Made by a program: the position numbers and the translations under genes. 10,430 bases of DNA from Chthonomonas sp. UBA6659 (lineage in GTDB: Bacteria; Armatimonadota; Fimbriimonadia; Fimbriimonadales; Fimbriimonadaceae), in contig DKKT01000066.1 of assembly GCA_002455425.1 (NCBI GenBank), positions 76,432 to 86,861 on the forward strand, written 5' to 3'. The notes beneath the pieces were generated by a model, which was given only the letters and a program-made list of their open reading frames with translations, ran no database searches and was not told the DNA's origin. This document shows, piece after piece, positions 1 to 6,590 of the stretch (position 1 is its first letter; the number at the start of each line of letters is the position of its first letter).

Positions 1-189
1 TGCATCGAGCTCAAGTCGCTGAAGCTCTACTACTACTCGTTCCGGAACGAAGGCATTTTCTACGAGGCGGTCGTGAACCGCCTCCTCGATGAGTTGGTGG
101 CCGCCTGCCGGCCACGTTGGATGCGTGTGACGGGCCGATTCAACGTGCGAGGCGGCATCGCCTCGGTGATCGTCGCCGAAACTCCATGA
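1..189 (+). CDS. queF: NADPH-dependent 7-cyano-7-deazaguanine (preQ0) reductase, C-terminal part
   Basis: QueF reduces the nitrile of preQ0 to the amine of preQ1 with two NADPH, a cytoplasmic step in making the queuosine of tRNA wobble positions. Only the last 62 codons are in the window; the 5' end lies outside. Frame 1 opens with CIELKSLKLYYYSFRNEG, which contains the family's 'QueF motif' (E-L-K-S-h-K-L-Y followed by SFRNEG). It continues with a conserved VVNRLLDELVAAC helix and ends near FNVRGGIA, a well-known C-terminal QueF signature. The catalytic Cys and Asp would lie upstream and cannot be checked. The protein stops a few residues after the RGGI motif, as in the short single-domain (YkvM-like) form. 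The TGA stop overlaps the ATG of the rhomboid gene (ATGA), which suggests translational coupling. Recognised from family motifs, with high certainty. Confidence 0.95.
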   Translation, partial: CIELKSLKLYYYSFRNEGIFYEAVVNRLLDELVAACRPRWMRVTGRFNVRGGIASVIVAETP

Positions 190-878
190 TTCCGATCCGC
201 GACAATCTGATCTCGAGGCACACGCCTTACCTCACCTACACGCTGGTGGCCCTGAACGTCGCGATCTTCCTTTGGGATCGTGGCGGGTCGTTCTCGGGAC
301 AGGGGACTACTTTCGCCGATCTCGCGATGCGACCCGACCAGGTCGTCGATGCGGTCAGACACTTCTCGGGCGACGCCGCTCCACTCGTCACCCTGTTCAC
401 CTCTCTGTTCCTCCACGGCAACCTCACCCACCTGATCGGAAACATGATCTTCCTGATCGTCTTCGGGACCAACGTCGAGCATGCGCTCGGAGGAATTCGG
501 TTCGCGCTTTACTATCTCGCTTGGGGCGTTGTCGCGGGCGTCGCTCAGATCTTCGTGGACCCCGGATCGAACATCCCCGTGATCGGCGCGTCGGGGGCGA
601 TCGGGGGCATTCTAGGCTGCTACCTGCTGCTCTTCCCGGGCAACAAGATCACGTTTTTCGTTTTCCCGTTTTTCTTCTTCCAGTTCGTGATCAGCGCCTG
701 GATCATGCTCGGCGTCTGGTTCCTCTGGCAGATCTTCTTCCCCCAGGAGAACGTCGCGAACTGGGCACATGCGGGCGGGTTTCTGGCGGGAATGCTGACA
801 GTGCTCGTCATGGGTGGCCGCGAGAAGGTCCTGAAGTCCGTCGATCTCGAACACGATCCCGAGGCCGAGTATGCGTAG
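186..878 (+). CDS. Rhomboid family intramembrane serine protease
   Basis: This 230-residue polytopic inner-membrane protein should cleave transmembrane segments of other membrane proteins within the bilayer. Visible hallmarks are HGNLTHLIGN (His77, His82, Asn86, matching the H-x4-H-x3-N of GlpG TM2), the catalytic GASG box with Ser136 at the start of TM4, and His195 in NWAHAGGFLAG of TM6, completing the Ser-His dyad. About six hydrophobic segments can be drawn (roughly 13-32, 80-100, 103-124, 132-150, 155-185 and 191-211), followed by a short charged tail. I start at ATG 186 rather than the in-frame ATG at 117. The start MIPIRDNLISRHTPYLTYTL is typical of the family, while the extra 23 residues are low-complexity Arg-rich and lie over queF. 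There is no clear Shine-Dalgarno; the ATGA overlap suggests coupling to queF. The 3' end overlaps the next gene by 8 bases. The substrate is unknown; cell-surface proteins are possible given the neighbours (inference). Confidence 0.93.
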   Translation: MIPIRDNLISRHTPYLTYTLVALNVAIFLWDRGGSFSGQGTTFADLAMRPDQVVDAVRHFSGDAAPLVTLFTSLFLHGNLTHLIGNMIFLIVFGTNVEHALGGIRFALYYLAWGVVAGVAQIFVDPGSNIPVIGASGAIGGILGCYLLLFPGNKITFFVFPFFFFQFVISAWIMLGVWFLWQIFFPQENVANWAHAGGFLAGMLTVLVMGGREKVLKSVDLEHDPEAEYA

Positions 879-2730
879 CGCCCTGCTCCTTTGCGGGCTC
901 GGACTCACGCTCCTATGCTCGCTGATCTCGGTCTCCGCCCGGTTCAGGGTCGACTCGGCCAACCGAACGGTGGGCCTTGGGATGGACCTTCAGGCCGTCC
1001 ACGATATGGCCGCCGCCTGCGGTCGAAGTACACCCGAGGCGTTGCGCGCATTACGCCAGGCCGGACTGACGATGGTCACGATGTCGAGCGACAACCTGAG
1101 CGAGCTCCTACAGCGACAAGCCCTGGCGTACGACGCCTCCGAGTCGCCGTTCTTGGTGTCGCGGACGCCCGAAGTCGCGGCGCGTGTCCGCTTCGCACTC
1201 ACCGCTCGATTTGGCGAAGGACCCTGGACCAAAGGGGCTCGCAGTTTGACCGGACCTGAGATGATCTCGGTGGCCGGCATCCCGGCCGACAGCCTCACCA
1301 GCGTGAACCTCGGCCTGAATGCAGACGATGCCGCGATGCTCCGCGAATTCGACTTCCAGATCGTCGCCCGACATGGAAACCCATCCGGGGCGACCCCGCG
1401 CTTCATCGGGGCGATGCTCGAACGCTCGCGCAAGCTGGGTGCCGACGTCTTTCTCCCCGAGGGTGACCAGGTTCTCGGCATGCGGGATCTCCTCAAGACG
1501 ACCGCTGAAGTGCTCGAAAAGACCGACCTCGCCTACGCCTCACCCGAGTTCACGAAGATCGCGGGCGACGCGACGCTCTCCGCCCTCTGCCAAGCCCGAC
1601 TGATTCGACTGCATAGCATCCAGCAAGCCGAAATCGACAAGATGTCGCCGGAGGCTGTCGCCGACCGATTCGCACGTGCCTACCGCGAACGCAACATGCG
1701 CCTCCTCCTGTTGAGGCCGATTTCCTACGCGAGCGAGGACCCGATCGCGACGAACGTGGCGATGATCGAGGCGATCAAGAAGGCGATCGAGCACGAAGGG
1801 GGCAAGCTCGGGCGGCCGTCGCCGTTCGCTGAACCCGGGGTCTCCCGCATTGTGAAGCTCGGGATCGCTCTCGGGTGTTTCCTCGTCGGGCTTTGGGGCG
1901 TCTTGTCTCTCTTCACGACTCTCCTCTATCGGGCCGGAGCGGCCCTGATCGTCCTGGGGGCCGGTGCGGGTGCCGCCACCAACAGTCTGTTGCCGTATAC
2001 GGCGCTCTTCGCCTCGATCGTGTTCCCGGTCGCGGGTTACCTTTGGCTGGCGGATCGACTCGCGAACGGCAAGAGCTTCGGAATCTTTGGCGAGTATCTC
2101 TCCCTGAGCGTCTTCAGCCTCGCCGGGGGGCTCGCGGTGAACGGCCTTCTGAATGAGCGTGCTTACCTGCTTCGAGTCGACCAGTTCTCCGGCGTCAAGG
2201 CGTCGGTCGCGCTCCCGATTCTCATCCTTGCGATCGTGCTCCTGCTCCGCTGGTTCGACTGGCGTGCGATCATGGGAAAGCCCATCTCTTGGGGTAACGC
2301 CGCCCTCGGAATGGTCGTGTTGGCCGGTCTCGGCCTCATGGTCCTTCGGACCGGCAACGACAATCCAGCCGCCGTCTCCGGCCTCGAATTGCGACTGAGG
2401 GACCTCTTGGATCAATGGCTCTACACCCGGCCGCGGACCAAGGAATTCCTGGTCGGCCACCCCGCGACGATCGTGGGACTTGGGCTTCTCCTCGTCGCCC
2501 GACCGCGCGCCGGTCAGACGTGGGAAGCGACGCCTCAACTCGGCTGGGGCACATTTCTCCTGGTCGTCGGGGCAATGGGCCAGACGAGCATCGTCAACAC
2601 GCTCTGCCATCTCCACACGCCCACCGAGCTTAGTCTCGCCCGCATCGGGATCGGCTGGATTCTCGGCGGTATACTCGGCGGACTTCTGTGGGCACTCTTA
2701 CGAGTCAGGCTAGCGCCGTCACGGGGTTGA
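871..2730 (+). CDS. DUF5693-type polytopic membrane protein, unknown function, partner of csaB
   Basis: This 619-residue protein has no assigned biochemical function. An N-terminal hydrophobic segment (residues 3-22) is a signal anchor or signal peptide. It is followed by a soluble region (about 25-325) that is probably extracytoplasmic, with alternating alpha/beta character (for example AALREF, QIVARHGN, MRLLLLRPISY) reminiscent of a barrel-like fold. The C-terminal half (about 328-611) holds eight or nine membrane segments. Between them is a conserved-looking RTGN...RPRTKEFLVGHPA stretch (493-532), characteristic of DUF5693 as I remember the family. DUF5693 proteins are known next to csaB in S-layer bacteria, and csaB follows here after 8 bases. 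I infer a role in handling the lipid-linked or exported wall polysaccharide that CsaB pyruvylates. ATG 871 has GAGG at 861-864, six bases upstream, and overlaps the rhomboid stop. The family assignment is from memory of motifs and context, not from a search. Confidence 0.8.
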   Translation: MRSALLLCGLGLTLLCSLISVSARFRVDSANRTVGLGMDLQAVHDMAAACGRSTPEALRALRQAGLTMVTMSSDNLSELLQRQALAYDASESPFLVSRTPEVAARVRFALTARFGEGPWTKGARSLTGPEMISVAGIPADSLTSVNLGLNADDAAMLREFDFQIVARHGNPSGATPRFIGAMLERSRKLGADVFLPEGDQVLGMRDLLKTTAEVLEKTDLAYASPEFTKIAGDATLSALCQARLIRLHSIQQAEIDKMSPEAVADRFARAYRERNMRLLLLRPISYASEDPIATNVAMIEAIKKAIEHEGGKLGRPSPFAEPGVSRIVKLGIALGCFLVGLWGVLSLFTTLLYRAGAALIVLGAGAGAATNSLLPYTALFASIVFPVAGYLWLADRLANGKSFGIFGEYLSLSVFSLAGGLAVNGLLNERAYLLRVDQFSGVKASVALPILILAIVLLLRWFDWRAIMGKPISWGNAALGMVVLAGLGLMVLRTGNDNPAAVSGLELRLRDLLDQWLYTRPRTKEFLVGHPATIVGLGLLLVARPRAGQTWEATPQLGWGTFLLVVGAMGQTSIVNTLCHLHTPTELSLARIGIGWILGGILGGLLWALLRVRLAPSRG

Positions 2731-2738
2731 GGGAAGGC

Positions 2739-3809
2739 ATGGGTTCAAAATTGCTCATCGCCGGTTACTTCGGGTGCGGCAACCTGGGGGACGACGCGAT
2801 TCTGCTCGGGTTCTTGAAGGGGATCGAGGGCCTCCGTTACGACGTCAATGTCCTCAGCGGCTACCCCGAAGAGACCTATCGACTGTATGGCACCAAGGCG
2901 ACCCCCCGTCGCGAGAACGCAGCGGTGACCGCCGCGATCCAGGAGTGCGATGCCCTCGTGTTTGCCGGCGGCAGCATCTTCCAGGACGTCAGCAGTGTCG
3001 GGAGCGTGAGTTATTACGCGGGCCTCGTGTCGAAAGCGAAGAAGGCGGGGAAGAAGGTGGTCATGCTCGGCCAAGGCGTCGGCCCCTTGAACAACTTCCT
3101 TGGCAAGCGGATGGCGGCGGGCGCATTCAACCAAGCCGATCTCATTGTCGTTCGGGACCAGGCCTCGTCGCAAACCCTGCGCAACCTGGGAGTGAAGGTT
3201 ACGCCACGGGTCGCCGGCGACCTGGCGTACTTGCTACCCAAGCCGAGCCTCGCCGAGGACGCCATGTCGTTCCAGGTCGGCAACATGAAGTCGATCGGCA
3301 TCGCCCCGAGGCCGTTCGGTAAGAACAAAGAGACGATCCAACTGTTCGGCGAACTCTGCAAGCTCGTCTTCCAGGCCAATCTGATGCCTGTCCTCGTCGA
3401 AATGGACCGCGAACTCGATGGCCCGATGATCGTCGAAATCGAGAAGACCCAGGGTGGCAAGGTGCCGAGCATCCGCAAAGCGCACACGCCGATGCAGCTC
3501 CAACAGCGCATCATGCGCATGGACGCACTCATCGCGATGCGCCTCCATGCCGGCATTCTCGCCGCGACGGTCGACGTGCCCCCCTACATGCTCGCCTACG
3601 ATCCAAAGGTTACGGCCTTCGCTGCGAGTGCGAACCTCCCTTCGCCCCCGGGGATGCAAGGGATGACACCCCAGCGGATCATGGACGGCTTCATGCTTTT
3701 CTACAAGGAGCGGGACAAAATCGCGGCTCAGCTCGCTCGGCGCCGCGACGAGATGGTCAAGCTCTCGCAGCAGAACATTCAGTATCTGACCGAAGTCGTG
3801 AAGGTCTGA
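2739..3809 (+). CDS. csaB: Polysaccharide pyruvyl transferase CsaB
   Basis: CsaB transfers a ketal-linked pyruvate from phosphoenolpyruvate onto the secondary cell-wall polysaccharide. The pyruvylated polymer is the ligand for SLH domains that hold S-layer and other surface proteins. The 356-residue protein has the family's motif order: GYFGCGNLGDDAIL (10-22), FAGGSIFQD (75-83), the GQGVGPL loop (111-117), VVRDQAS (137-143), AGDLAYLL (159-166), GIAPRP (187-192), and the C-terminal AMRLHAGILAA (266-276) and YDPKV (287-291) of the sialyltransferase-like nucleotide-binding half. It is cytoplasmic, with no signal peptide. I chose ATG 2739 because MGSKLLIAGYFG is the family N-terminus and GAGGGA lies at 2729-2734, four bases upstream. 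An in-frame ATG at 2688 would add 17 unrelated residues and overlap the DUF5693 gene. The stop is directly followed by the rsmI start. The exact sugar acceptor cannot be read from sequence. Confidence 0.93.
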   Translation: MGSKLLIAGYFGCGNLGDDAILLGFLKGIEGLRYDVNVLSGYPEETYRLYGTKATPRRENAAVTAAIQECDALVFAGGSIFQDVSSVGSVSYYAGLVSKAKKAGKKVVMLGQGVGPLNNFLGKRMAAGAFNQADLIVVRDQASSQTLRNLGVKVTPRVAGDLAYLLPKPSLAEDAMSFQVGNMKSIGIAPRPFGKNKETIQLFGELCKLVFQANLMPVLVEMDRELDGPMIVEIEKTQGGKVPSIRKAHTPMQLQQRIMRMDALIAMRLHAGILAATVDVPPYMLAYDPKVTAFAASANLPSPPGMQGMTPQRIMDGFMLFYKERDKIAAQLARRRDEMVKLSQQNIQYLTEVVKV

Positions 3810-4508
3810 GTGCTGCGCGTCGTCGCGACCCCGATCGGGAATCTCGGTGATCTCTCTTCACGCGCCGTCGCCGCACTGACCGACGTCGACTTCTGGATCG
3901 TCGAAGACGCCCGTGTCAGCGGCAAGCTGCAGATTCTTCTCGGGCTCCAGCGCCCGATGCGCGTGCTCAACGACCACACTCCGGACGCGAAGGTGGAAGG
4001 GTACGTGGCCGAATTGACCTCGGGCAGGCGCGCCGCGCTCCTCACCGATGCCGGCACCCCCGCGATCAGCGACCCCGGCGCACGCCTCGTCGATCGGTGC
4101 CGTGAGGAGGGCGTCGAGATCGAGGGCATCCCGGGCCCGTCCGCCCCGGCTCTTGCGCTCTCGATCAGCGGGTTCTTCGCTCAGCGCTATGCGTTTCTCG
4201 GCTACCTGCCCCGAAAACCGGGAGCGCTTCGGAACGAACTCGAACCGTTCGCGGATTCGCCCCTGACTCTGGTGCTGTTCGAGTCGCCGCACCGGATCGA
4301 CAAGACGTTGGCGGTTGCGGCAGAGGTCCTCGGCTCCAGGCGCTACGCGATCTGCCGAGAATTGACAAAGATGCACGAACAGGTGTTTCGCGCGACGCTA
4401 CCCACCCTTCCCGATCCCGCATCCGTCCCTAGAAAAGGGGAGATCACGATCGTGATCGAAGGGCAAAGGCGGCGCGAGCGCCATGAACGAGACGATGAAG
4501 ACGGGTAA
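3810..4508 (+). CDS. rsmI: 16S rRNA (cytidine(1402)-2'-O)-methyltransferase RsmI, short form
   Basis: RsmI uses S-adenosylmethionine to methylate the 2'-OH of C1402 in the ribosomal P site of 16S rRNA. The 232-residue tetrapyrrole-methylase-fold protein shows ATPIGNLGD (6-14), LLTDAGTPAISDPG (77-90), GIPGPSAP (106-113), FLGYLPRK (129-136), FESPHR (157-162), CRELTKMHE (182-190) and KGEITIVIEG (209-218), all in RsmI order. Two usually well-conserved spots deviate: VEDAR (31-35) where AEDTR is usual, and NDHTP where DHNE is common. The protein ends just after the last core strand with a charged tail, so it lacks the roughly 40-50 residue C-terminal extension of the usual ~280-residue enzymes. 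It starts at GTG 3810, immediately after the csaB TGA, with GAAGG at 3800-3804 inside csaB five bases upstream; this indicates tight coupling. It is a housekeeping gene inside an envelope operon. Confidence 0.94.
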   Translation: MLRVVATPIGNLGDLSSRAVAALTDVDFWIVEDARVSGKLQILLGLQRPMRVLNDHTPDAKVEGYVAELTSGRRAALLTDAGTPAISDPGARLVDRCREEGVEIEGIPGPSAPALALSISGFFAQRYAFLGYLPRKPGALRNELEPFADSPLTLVLFESPHRIDKTLAVAAEVLGSRRYAICRELTKMHEQVFRATLPTLPDPASVPRKGEITIVIEGQRRRERHERDDEDG

Positions 4509-4526
4509 AGTATCGGGCAGGTCTCT

Positions 4527-5495
4527 ATGAACAGCACGCATGGACGCGTACACAGGGCCATGAAACGGGCGCTTGCGGTTTTCGCGGCGTTGTTCGTGGT
4601 CGCCACGGCCTTCGGCCAGGACCCGACCTACCGCTTGAAACCGGAAGACGTTCTGCGCATCCAGGTCTACAACGAGCAGCAGATCAACATCGAAGTGCCG
4701 GTCGGTGTCGATGGAAACATTAGCGCCCCGTTCGTCGGGATCCTTCGGGCTCAAGGGAAGACCACGTCGGAGCTCGAAGCCGACCTCGTCGCGGAGTACA
4801 TCAAGAAACTTCGTCTCCGGGATCCGCGGGTGAGCGTCGTGATCGTGCGCTACCGCCCGGTGAAGGCGAGCGTCAACGGCATGGTCAACCGGCCTGGTGT
4901 CTATGACATCCGTCCTGGCGATACCCTGCTGACACTCCTGAGTTACGCCCAAGGTGTCGTCTTCGAGCGCGCCGACCTCCGCCCCGACCTTCGTCGGACG
5001 ACCTTGCGACGCTCCGGATCTCCGGAGTTGATCCCGGTCGACCTCTACGCGATGCTGAAGAAGGGCGACACGTCCCAAAACTACGCGATCCAAGACGGCG
5101 ACGAGCTGATCATCCCCGAAGACACCCGCAATCGCGTGCTGGTGCTGGGCTCCGTCCAAGTGCCCGGCTCCTATCCGTACACCGAGCCGCTGACGGTGAT
5201 GGACGCGATCGCCCTTGCCCGAGGCGAAGTCCGGTCTCGATCGAAGTTCAGCGAAGTGCTCGTGATCCGCGAGCGGGCGGGTATGCCGGGCAACTACATT
5301 CGGATGCGCTCGGACATCGTCCGATTCGTGCGCAAGGGCGACGCAGCCCAGAACATCTTGCTCCAGGCCGGCGACATCGTCTACGTACCGGAAACGAACA
5401 CGCCCGACCTCGACCGCATCGGCACGATCGTGAACACGCTGTTCTTTGTCGACCGGTTCGCCCGCGACAACTTCCTGTTCGGCTTCGGCCGATAG
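4527..5495 (+). CDS. Secreted polysaccharide export protein (Poly_export + two SLBB domains, Wza-like)
   Basis: Members of this family form or line the periplasmic/outer-membrane channel for capsular or exopolysaccharide. From ATG 4527 the protein is 322 residues. A signal peptide (core ALAVFAALFVVATAFG, likely cut near residue 30 before QDP) leads into a Poly_export domain (about 35-110: YRLKPEDVLRIQVY, VDGNISAPFVGIL), then SLBB-like domains at about 112-197 (VNGMVNRPGVYDIRPGDTLL ... DGDELIIPE) and 203-288 (VLGSVQVPGSYPY ... AGDIVYVPE). There is no cysteine anywhere, so unlike Wza it cannot be a lipoprotein. The C-terminal tail (about 293-322) is aromatic-rich and may interact with membrane. 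Start choice is uncertain: ATG 4527 has AGG at a good 5-base spacing, while ATG 4560 gives a more classic signal peptide (MKRALAVF) but has AGGG only two bases upstream. The gene lies 18 bases after rsmI and is last in the operon. It supports an outer membrane in the host. Confidence 0.88.
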   Translation: MNSTHGRVHRAMKRALAVFAALFVVATAFGQDPTYRLKPEDVLRIQVYNEQQINIEVPVGVDGNISAPFVGILRAQGKTTSELEADLVAEYIKKLRLRDPRVSVVIVRYRPVKASVNGMVNRPGVYDIRPGDTLLTLLSYAQGVVFERADLRPDLRRTTLRRSGSPELIPVDLYAMLKKGDTSQNYAIQDGDELIIPEDTRNRVLVLGSVQVPGSYPYTEPLTVMDAIALARGEVRSRSKFSEVLVIRERAGMPGNYIRMRSDIVRFVRKGDAAQNILLQAGDIVYVPETNTPDLDRIGTIVNTLFFVDRFARDNFLFGFGR

Positions 5496-5502
5496 CATCA
5501 CC

Positions 5503-5531
5503 TCTCTCCCCGCGCTCGGCGCGGGGAGAGA
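5503..5531. terminator. GC-rich hairpin between convergent operons, probable bidirectional terminator
   Basis: Thirteen bases at 5503-5515 (TCTCTCCCCGCGC) pair perfectly with 5519-5531 around a TCG loop. The hairpin begins eight bases after the stop of the SLBB exporter gene. Neither side has a run of T, so this is not a textbook intrinsic terminator. Its stability and its place between two converging operons fit an end-of-transcript structure or a 3' stabilising hairpin for either transcript. Confidence 0.75.
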
Positions 5532-5577
5532 TCGTCGATGACTAGGCCCCGATCAAAAGTGACGGGTAGATGTGCTG

Positions 5578-5594
5578 CCCTGACCGGGTCAGGG
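5578..5594. terminator. Second intergenic hairpin
   Basis: CCCTGAC (5578-5584) pairs with GTCAGGG (5588-5594) around a CGG loop, a perfect 7-bp stem. It lies about 100 bases past the etfA stop on the minus strand and has no T-run directly after it on either strand. It may help end the leftward fadN-etfB-etfA transcript. This is weaker evidence than the hairpin at 5503-5531. The rest of the intergenic region (5532-5577 and 5595-5663) shows no gene or motif that I recognise. Confidence 0.4.
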
Positions 5595-5663
5595 GTCGGG
5601 AACTCACGAGGGCGAGGCGGCGGATCCAGATCGCCCTCCTTAGGATCGTAGGCCAATCCCCAA

Positions 5664-5710
5664 CCCGAGTTGTTCGGTCTCGAACTCGGCGACGATCTAC
5701 CGGCCGAGTT
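5664..5710 (-). other. Three mutually complementary elements at the 3' end of etfA
   Basis: AACTCGGC at 5683-5690 is perfectly complementary to GCCGAGTT at 5703-5710, giving an 8-bp stem with a 12-base loop that contains the etfA stop codon. Seven of its bases (5683-5689) also pair with CCGAGTT at 5665-5671, giving a 7-bp stem with an 11-base loop. The central element can use only one partner at a time, so two alternative RNA hairpins are possible in the leftward transcript. The pairings are seen directly. Any regulatory meaning is inference, and part of the structure lies in the etfA coding sequence. Confidence 0.4.
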
Positions 5711-6590
5711 TCGCCCGGATTTCGGGGATGGCGTCGTAGAGGTCCGCGACAAGCCCAAGGTCGGCGTTGTCGAAGATCGGCGCGTCCGGGTCCTTGTTGA
5801 TGGCTACGATCAACTTGCTGTCCTTGATGCCCGCCATGTGCTGGGTGGAGCCGGAGACTCCAGCCGCGATATAGAGCTCAGGAGCGACGATCTTGCCCGT
5901 TTGGCCGACCTGAAGTTCGTTGGGAGCGATGCCGCTGTCGACCGCGGCTCGGGTCGCGCCCGCGGCTCCGCCGAGGGCGTCGGCAAGCCCACCGATCACG
6001 GATTCGAACGTTGCCGCATCCTTGAGCGGGCGTCCGCCGCTGACCACGACTTTCGCCTGGGTGAGATCGGGCCGAGCCCCGCCGCGGGCGCTGATGGAGA
6101 GGCGCTTGGCCGTCCCCGACCCCGCAAGCGCCACTGATTCGGCCACCGAAGCACCGCCCAGATTCGGCGTCCCGAATGCAGCCGGGCGCACAGTCAGGAC
6201 GACCGGCGTGGCGAGGACCTCGACGGTCGCGATGATCGAGCCGGCGACGATAGGCCGCTTGAAGACGCTCGGCGATTCGATCGCGATCACGTCCGTGACC
6301 ATGGCCGCATCGAGAAGGCCGGCCAGTCGCGCCAGGACGTCTTTCGAGCGCATCGCGGACACGGCGGCGAGGTGGGTGTATCCGCCCGCCACACCGGAGA
6401 GGCCAGAGGCCAGCGCGTCGGCCGGCGGGACTTCGTCGAGCCCGGCTGAAAGCGCGCGTTCGGCTCCGACGTCGGTCGGTGCGACCCCGGTGAGGCAAAG
6501 CAGATCGAACGGCAGGCCCAGTTTCTGGGCGAAGCCGGCACCCTGGAGCCCATCGGCGGGATCGTAGGCGATCAGAAGCAGCTTGCTCAT
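5697..6590 (-). CDS. etfA: Electron transfer flavoprotein, alpha subunit
   Basis: EtfA is the FAD-binding half of the soluble ETF heterodimer, which takes electrons from acyl-CoA dehydrogenases and passes them to the quinone pool through ETF:quinone oxidoreductase. The 297-residue protein has a variable N-terminal half (1-175) and the conserved FAD domain at the C-terminus: VVSGGRPLKD (182-191), NELQVGQTGKIVAPELYIA (224-242), GVSGSTQHMAG (244-254), and INKDPDAPIFDNADLGLVADL (264-284). The length is normal for the canonical form. The family often has GISGAIQH where this protein has GVSGSTQH. The ATG overlaps the etfB stop (ATGA), and GAGG (complement of 6600-6603) lies nine bases upstream. It is the last gene of the fadN-etfB-etfA unit. 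Whether the ETF is canonical or electron-bifurcating cannot be settled by eye, but the beta-oxidation neighbour favours canonical. Confidence 0.96.
   Translation of the reverse strand: MSKLLLIAYDPADGLQGAGFAQKLGLPFDLLCLTGVAPTDVGAERALSAGLDEVPPADALASGLSGVAGGYTHLAAVSAMRSKDVLARLAGLLDAAMVTDVIAIESPSVFKRPIVAGSIIATVEVLATPVVLTVRPAAFGTPNLGGASVAESVALAGSGTAKRLSISARGGARPDLTQAKVVVSGGRPLKDAATFESVIGGLADALGGAAGATRAAVDSGIAPNELQVGQTGKIVAPELYIAAGVSGSTQHMAGIKDSKLIVAINKDPDAPIFDNADLGLVADLYDAIPEIRAKLGR

Noticed and set aside
117..185. N-terminal extension of the rhomboid from ATG 117
   Set aside because: It would overlap queF by 73 bases with an Arg-rich segment not found in rhomboids; ATG 186 gives the family N-terminus.
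1540..2616. Open frame of 358 codons on the minus strand
   Set aside because: It is wholly antisense to the DUF5693 gene, very rich in Arg, Glu and Asp, and resembles no family.
2688..2738. N-terminal extension of CsaB from ATG 2688
   Set aside because: The added 17 residues lie over the DUF5693 coding sequence and do not resemble CsaB; ATG 2739 has a good ribosome site and the family start.
4398..5501. Open frame of 367 codons on the minus strand
   Set aside because: It is antisense to the SLBB exporter gene and part of rsmI, with charged His/Asp/Arg composition typical of a shadow frame.
5498..5758. Possible small gene (86 codons, minus strand) in the convergent region
   Set aside because: Pro/Arg-rich, crosses both hairpins and runs antisense-frame into etfA, with no family resemblance.
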